Assembly: GCA_964343835.1 (NCBI GenBank)
Contig: CAYFKR010000004.1
Span: 1 to 64,000 of the forward strand
From: CALEMW01 sp964343835
GTDB lineage: Bacteria; Krumholzibacteriota; Krumholzibacteriia; LZORAL124-64-63
Direction of reading: 5' to 3'
DNA length: 64,000 bases
The notes below the pieces were generated by a model, which saw nothing but the letters and a program-made list of their open reading frames with translations, did not search any database and was not told the origin of the DNA. Position numbers and translations under genes: made by a program. Of the stretch, positions 61,401-64,000 are shown in pieces. Position 1 is the stretch's first letter; each line of letters opens with the position of its first letter.

Positions 61401-61818
61401 CCTGACCTGCGACAGCGCCGGGATGGCCGACGGCACCTACACGGCCTACGTGATGGTCCACCACAACGCCGGGGCCGACCCCGAAGTGGTGACCGTGACC
61501 ATGACCGTGCAGACGTCCACGGGCGTGGGCGACGCACCTCGCGTCGTCACCCTCGCGGGCAACTACCCGAACCCGTTCAACCCGTCCACCAGGGTGCTGT
61601 TCGCCCTGCCGACCGCCGGTGTCGCGACCCTCGAGGTCATCGACGTGCGCGGTCACGTGGTGCGGACGCTCCACGACGGCCCCCTGGCCGCCGGGGAGCA
61701 CCGGTTGACCTGGAACGGACTGGATGATCGCGGCCGTGCGGCCGCCTCGGGCGTGTACTTCGCGCGCCTGCGGCATGCCGACGGCGAACTTTCACACAAG
61801 ATGACCCTTTCCAAGTAG
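58429..61818 (+). CDS. Secreted gingipain-like C25 cysteine protease with FlgD-like C-terminal sorting domain
   Basis: 1129 residues. Signal peptide about 1-22 (ending IAA). An N-terminal propeptide leads to the C25 caspase-like domain at about 240-605: DGDYVPDIYYGRFSCTN (P1-pocket region), catalytic His 450 in INYTAHGSQTSW and catalytic Cys 483 in GNCCLTGTF (CxxGxF), then DYAECFGETWLRAP and IGYIGASNNT. Ig-like modules cover about 615-1030. The C-terminal domain (YPNPFNPSTRVLF...SGVYFARL, about 1044-1129) ends KMTLSK and matches the C-terminus of the papain-like protease at 41948. GAGAGGTG precedes the ATG. Likely outer surface or extracellular, exported by a type IX-like route (no secretion machinery in this window). 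Confidence 0.93.
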   Translation: MVRRIVVSLLLVLSIASPLIAAEARSIDLGDADNALSLVRADRDELRFHATVGELRVLDVATKGGDFARLFLPGFHASKEPGAPELPMMNDLIAVPYGATPRVEVENVRTRTVKLSDYGVDAMVMPAQPSMPKNATPEDWPFVHHAEAYAVNKVEKPVATIVPQGRMRAVDFARLEYAPVRYLPASGELEIVESADIRVVFDGADHAAGDDLYARTWSPFYTHLYDQLTGTRGLHDSHPDHVQDVVTMVIVTPPEFQYTLTDFVNWKTQRGFHVITAVTGTPEVGSTTTSIQTYIHDLYNNATPSLPAPSFVLFVGDTGQMPTFSVSGDATDRPYCAVDGDYVPDIYYGRFSCTNVSQLQAMIDKSLMYDQFTMPDPSYLGEVTMVAGVDAGYAATHGNGQINYGTNYYFNAAHGITSNTWLYPASSGSVDAAIVQTVSDGVAYINYTAHGSQTSWADPSFTQSNINALGNSGKYTMAVGNCCLTGTFDYAECFGETWLRAPDKGAIGYIGASNNTLWDEDFWWGVGSCASGSIGANPTYEGTGTGAYDGVFHDHGESEDLYYVTNDALVFAGNLAVQEAGSGSTSYYWNIYNLLGDPSLSTYMGVPAANTVSVDAVGGTSVTISAVPGSYVGLSQGTTLIGGGTVGATGTVVVDFITNPDGGLPLHLVVTAQNREPHIEDIALASPMIALSGTNYAATQATDVITTDVLTISNTGEPDSQLSFSIGIQAETPPARGEKSVAGSTVTCTETGFLAGETMDLHISCYNASTDAEWLTDIEVTFPAGVTVNSATAFTGGSADLVWDSTTGDGVTVNWHGNDGSWGALHGGETANATVNVTFDGSLSGEQVFGWFIQGDIYGSTPHDLSGTFSMTAMGPSVNVTFPNGGETLPWGEAHSLTWDHAGDLTDVKVEFSRDGGATWSTLAATTPNDGELTATLDGPSTTAARIRVSSLDDAVTDMSDADFTLFEPVTWLSADVLSGTLGQGASADVTLTCDSAGMADGTYTAYVMVHHNAGADPEVVTVTMTVQTSTGVGDAPRVVTLAGNYPNPFNPSTRVLFALPTAGVATLEVIDVRGHVVRTLHDGPLAAGEHRLTWNGLDDRGRAAASGVYFARLRHADGELSHKMTLSK

Positions 61819-61849
61819 CCTTCCGCTGACTCGACTTAGCTTGACACGG

Positions 61850-61877
61850 AGGAGGGGTGCCGCGAGGCGCCCCTCCT
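61850..61877 (+). terminator. Terminator of the C25 protease gene, GCGA tetraloop
   Basis: AGGAGGGGTGCC (61850-61861), loop GCGA, GGCGCCCCTCCT (61866-61877), one U-G wobble, then TTCATTT. This shows hairpin H2, 60 bases downstream, is not needed as the terminator. Confidence 0.85.
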
Positions 61878-61938
61878 TCATTTGCGGCCTATGATCTCCC
61901 GCCCGGACAGGTCTCCAGATGGAATCGTCGCCGAGGAT

Positions 61939-62020
61939 GCCGAGGGGGAGAAACAGAGGGCCCCAGGAAACGAAACTTCTCCACATCGTTTCCTGGGGCC
62001 CTCTGTTTCTCCCCCTCGGC
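61939..62020. repeat. Long perfect hairpin H2, same loop start as H1
   Basis: Left arm 61939-61973 and right arm 61986-62020 are perfect 35-bp inverse complements around a 12-nt loop (61974-61985). The loop begins AACTTCTCC, as in the hairpin at 44976-45041. A perfect stem this long is far beyond a terminator, and a normal terminator already lies upstream. It sits between the C25 protease and a P-loop kinase-like gene. Confidence 0.95.
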
Positions 62021-62036
62021 TCACTGCCGAGATCCC

Positions 62037-62066
62037 TTCTGGACAGCTGTTCGGGGGGGGGATAAT
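62037..62066 (+). promoter_or_regulatory. Promoter candidate with G9 tract in its spacer
   Basis: TTCTGG (62037-62042), 18-base spacer, GATAAT (62061-62066), 9 bases before the ATG at 62076. The spacer contains eight Gs (62053-62060), and the -10 starts with a ninth. Slippage in such a tract would alter the -35/-10 spacing. Confidence 0.45.
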
Positions 62067-62075
62067 GTGCCGCTC

Positions 62076-62657
62076 ATGAAGATTGCTTTTATCGGCACCC
62101 ACGGTGTGGGCAAGACGACGCTCTGCTTTGAGCTGGCAGCCTGTTTGAAAAGGCTGGATATCGGTGTGGATGTCGTCAAGGAGGTGGCGCGGGGCTGCCC
62201 TCTGCCCATCAACCGCGAGACCACCGATTCGGCGCAGGCGTGGATTCTCCATACCCAGGTGGCGCGGGAGCTGGAGCTGACGCAGGCGTACGAGGCCATC
62301 GTGTGCGATCGGTCGGTGCTGGATAATTATGCCTACATGGTGTTTGCGGTGGGGCGGCGGCCGGAGTTGGAGCCGTTCCTGCAGTCGTGGATCGCGACGT
62401 ATGATCTGCTGGTGAGGGTGCCGGTGGTGGATGCGCCGAGCTTCGACGGGACGCGGGACACGTCGGTGAACTTCCAGATGGGGGTGGACCGGCTCATCGC
62501 CGAGCTCCTGGGCGAGTTCTCCATTCCGCATCTGGCCCTGGATCCGGGGGAGCGCGACCAGTGGATCCGACGGGTCCTGGCGGCCCTGGAGCTGCCTACG
62601 GCCAGTCCTCAGCTCGACCTGTTCAACGGCCTGTCCCGCGACGCCGGAACCCCCTGA
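62076..62657 (+). CDS. P-loop nucleotide kinase-like ATPase
   Basis: 193 residues. Walker A GTHGVGKTT (residues 7-15) follows MKIAFI. DVVKEVAR, then an aspartate-arginine pair in CDRSVLDNYAYM (a Walker B/lid-like DR), and YDLLVRVPVVDAP. This is the layout of AAA_28/NadR-type kinases. The substrate is not clear. Upstream start codons in the same frame run through hairpin H2, so the ATG at 62076 is preferred. It lies very close to its likely transcription start. No neighbour shares an operon with it. Confidence 0.75.
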   Translation: MKIAFIGTHGVGKTTLCFELAACLKRLDIGVDVVKEVARGCPLPINRETTDSAQAWILHTQVARELELTQAYEAIVCDRSVLDNYAYMVFAVGRRPELEPFLQSWIATYDLLVRVPVVDAPSFDGTRDTSVNFQMGVDRLIAELLGEFSIPHLALDPGERDQWIRRVLAALELPTASPQLDLFNGLSRDAGTP

Positions 62658-62736
62658 TTTTTTCCCCTTTTCCTTCTGATCACCCCTCAAGAAAACCGCC
62701 GAGGCGCCGATACCTGCCGGGAGGGAAAGCTGCGTC

Positions 62737-62761
62737 CGCCGGAACCGTCGGGTTCCAGGCG
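62737..62761 (+). other. Stem-loop in the leader of the last kinase gene
   Basis: CGCC-GGAACC (62737-62746), loop GTCG, GGTTCC-A-GGCG (62751-62761): 10 bp with one bulged A. No T tract. Possibly a leader structure. I could not match it to a known riboswitch. Confidence 0.4.
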
Positions 62762-62788
62762 CGGGCATCCGTTCACCAGGATCGGGGC

Positions 62789-64000
62789 ATGGCCATCGAC
62801 GGCTTCGGACACACGGATCTGCTGGACAAGCTCGAACAGGAGGCGACGTCCGGGACGGTGGAACACCGCCTCGACGAGACCCTCGAGCGCGAGCTGCGTC
62901 TGCGCGTGCACCACCTGGAGCACGAGGTGGCCCGCCTCGAGCGCGAGCGCCTGGAGTACGAGCTCATGGGCCGGCGGCTCGTGGGCGAGCTCGAGCAGGA
63001 CGTGCGCATCGCCCTGGAGGACCGCCTCCGGTCCCGCCATCCCCTGCCCGAGGCCCTGCGCGACGGCACCATCGTGCCGCCGACCGAGGTGCCGCCCGAG
63101 GCCGTCCTGGACATCGCCGAGACCGTCTACTGGCGCCACGCCCTGGCCGAGGGCGCGGGGCTGCAGACCCTGCTCTTCCTGCGCGACGACGACCACATGG
63201 TCCCGGCCGCCAACAGCGCCTCCCAGCTCCCGGTCCTGAACGCCTGCCTGCCGTCGTGCCGACGCTCCCTGGAAGACGTCGTCCGCGACCGCGCCGCCGA
63301 CGGCCACGCCCACCGCATGGCCTGCCCCTCGTGCGGCGGCGAGGTGTGGTTGGCGCCCATGTGCCTGCGCCATGCCGGCACCGAGACGGTGCTGGGCTTC
63401 CTGGTGGGGCACGCCCTGGAGGAACCGGCGGAAGCCGGGCGCCGCATGGTGTCCCTGGTGGCCAACCTGGCGGGCCAGCGGGCCAGCGAGACCTACGCCC
63501 ACCAGGTGGACGCCCTGGTCCAGATGAAGGTCACCTCGCTGGTGCACCGTTACACCGAGGATCAGACGCGCGTCGCCCGCGACGCCCGCATCGTGATGCT
63601 GGAGAAGGAACGCACGAGCCAGGATCTGGCCCGCACCCGCGAGGATCTGGAGCGGGCCCTGATGCAGGCCGGCGAAGCGCGCCGCGAGGCCGAGCGGGCC
63701 AATCGCGTGAAGAGCCTCTTCCTGGCGGCCATGTCCCACGAGATCCGCACGCCGCTGACCTGCGTCATCGGGTTCGCCGACCTGTTGACCATGCCGACGC
63801 TGAAGGAAGAGGAGATCCGCCAGTTCGCCACCTCCATCAAGGAGAGCGGGCAGGTGCTCATGTCCCTCATCAACAACGTGCTGGACCTCTCCAAGATCGA
63901 AGCCGGGCGCCTGGAGCTGGAGCACATCCCCTTCGACATGCCGCGCCTGCTCGAGGAGATCGGCACCCTCTTCACCTCGGCCGCCCGCGACAAGGGCATC
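62789..64000 (+). CDS. Cytoplasmic sensor histidine kinase, 5' part (runs off the window end)
   Basis: 404 residues visible. No membrane segment. The N-terminal part is a Glu/Arg/Leu-rich coiled coil with a sensory domain that contains CPSCGGEVWLAPMCLRH, a possible zinc-binding or redox Cys motif (about residues 180-196). A second coiled coil leads to the HisKA domain with FLAAMSHEIRTPLTCVIGFADLL. The ATP-binding domain would lie beyond 64000. The ATG at 62789 is the first Met in frame after the leader hairpin. Partner unknown. Confidence 0.85.
   Translation, partial: MAIDGFGHTDLLDKLEQEATSGTVEHRLDETLERELRLRVHHLEHEVARLERERLEYELMGRRLVGELEQDVRIALEDRLRSRHPLPEALRDGTIVPPTEVPPEAVLDIAETVYWRHALAEGAGLQTLLFLRDDDHMVPAANSASQLPVLNACLPSCRRSLEDVVRDRAADGHAHRMACPSCGGEVWLAPMCLRHAGTETVLGFLVGHALEEPAEAGRRMVSLVANLAGQRASETYAHQVDALVQMKVTSLVHRYTEDQTRVARDARIVMLEKERTSQDLARTREDLERALMQAGEARREAERANRVKSLFLAAMSHEIRTPLTCVIGFADLLTMPTLKEEEIRQFATSIKESGQVLMSLINNVLDLSKIEAGRLELEHIPFDMPRLLEEIGTLFTSAARDKGI

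Noticed and set aside
58381..61776. A 1131-residue open frame on the minus strand opposite the C25 protease
   Set aside because: Open only because of high GC at third codon positions. The protein is Gly/Ala/Val/His/Arg-rich, with no recognisable domain, and the plus-strand gene has a full domain set.
62658..62760. Cyclic-di-GMP (GEMM) riboswitch in the leader of the last kinase
   Set aside because: A few GEMM-like fragments appear, but the order and the conserved core do not match.
1..64000. tRNA, rRNA, CRISPR arrays, transposases or integrases
   Set aside because: None recognised. Repeats found are single inverted repeats, not spaced direct repeats, and no mobile-element protein motifs were seen.

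Overview
The window is high-GC, gene-dense bacterial DNA from a draft or metagenome assembly (one run of Ns at 660-765). Several traits suggest a Gram-negative (diderm) member of the FCB superphylum or a nearby uncultured lineage (Krumholzibacteriota/Eisenbacteria-like). These are SurA-type periplasmic foldases and an outer-membrane-barrel-like protein, a DUF4159/DUF4175 envelope cluster, secreted C25 and papain-type proteases ending in a PNPFNPST-type FlgD-like sorting domain, and a pyruvate:ferredoxin-type oxidoreductase. The placement is inferred from gene content only.

Layout. 1-12.6 kb: the 3' part of mfd, two parvulin foldases, then holB-ricT-tatD-rsmA (an order partly shared with Bacillus), a putative outer-membrane barrel and two paralogous lipoproteins, closed by a strong terminator. 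12.7-18.0 kb: a divergent polysaccharide deacetylase, a DUF362/ferredoxin protein, and secD-secF behind a good sigma70 promoter. 18.1-30.8 kb: one long, tightly overlapping unit with a very large NtrY-like sensor kinase, DUF4159 and DUF4175 proteins, a TPR protein and a secreted amidotransferase-fold-like protein. 30.8-35.0 kb: a CPBP protease (minus), diverging from HAD phosphatase-nnr-tsaD. 35.1-39.6 kb: a signalling cluster behind an exact sigma54 -24/-12 element, with a REC-GGDDF protein, a REC protein, a histidine kinase fused to an HD-GYP-like domain, and another REC protein. 39.8-45 kb: priA and a papain-like protease with beta-helix repeats. 45-49.6 kb: aroB (minus) and a four-subunit 2-oxoacid:ferredoxin oxidoreductase operon (gamma, delta, alpha, beta). 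49.7-52.7 kb: a secreted OB-fold-like protein, a compositionally foreign beta-helix protein and a lipoprotein hydrolase (minus). 52.8-58.2 kb: a minus-strand sugar-nucleotide operon (cytidylyltransferase, SDR, three tandem class I methyltransferases). 58.4-64 kb: a gingipain-like C25 protease, a P-loop kinase-like gene with a G9 tract in its promoter, and the start of another histidine kinase.

Most unusual structure. Two very long hairpins, at 44976-45041 (27 bp stem, one mismatch) and 61939-62020 (35 bp stem, perfect), have different stems but 12-nt loops that share the same first nine bases (AACTTCTCC). The loop-proximal stem pairs differ between copies by compensatory changes. Each hairpin lies downstream of a secreted protease carrying the same class of C-terminal sorting domain. 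This looks like an undescribed repeat or structured-RNA family.

Sequence anomalies worth knowing: the N run in mfd appears to hide no missing sequence, Mfd lacks one Glu of its DEEQ/H box, NnrE has NGGGG in place of NGGDG, and the HD-GYP-like domain has lost its HD dyad. No tRNA, rRNA, CRISPR array, transposase or integrase was recognised. No gene-free stretch exceeds 300 bases.
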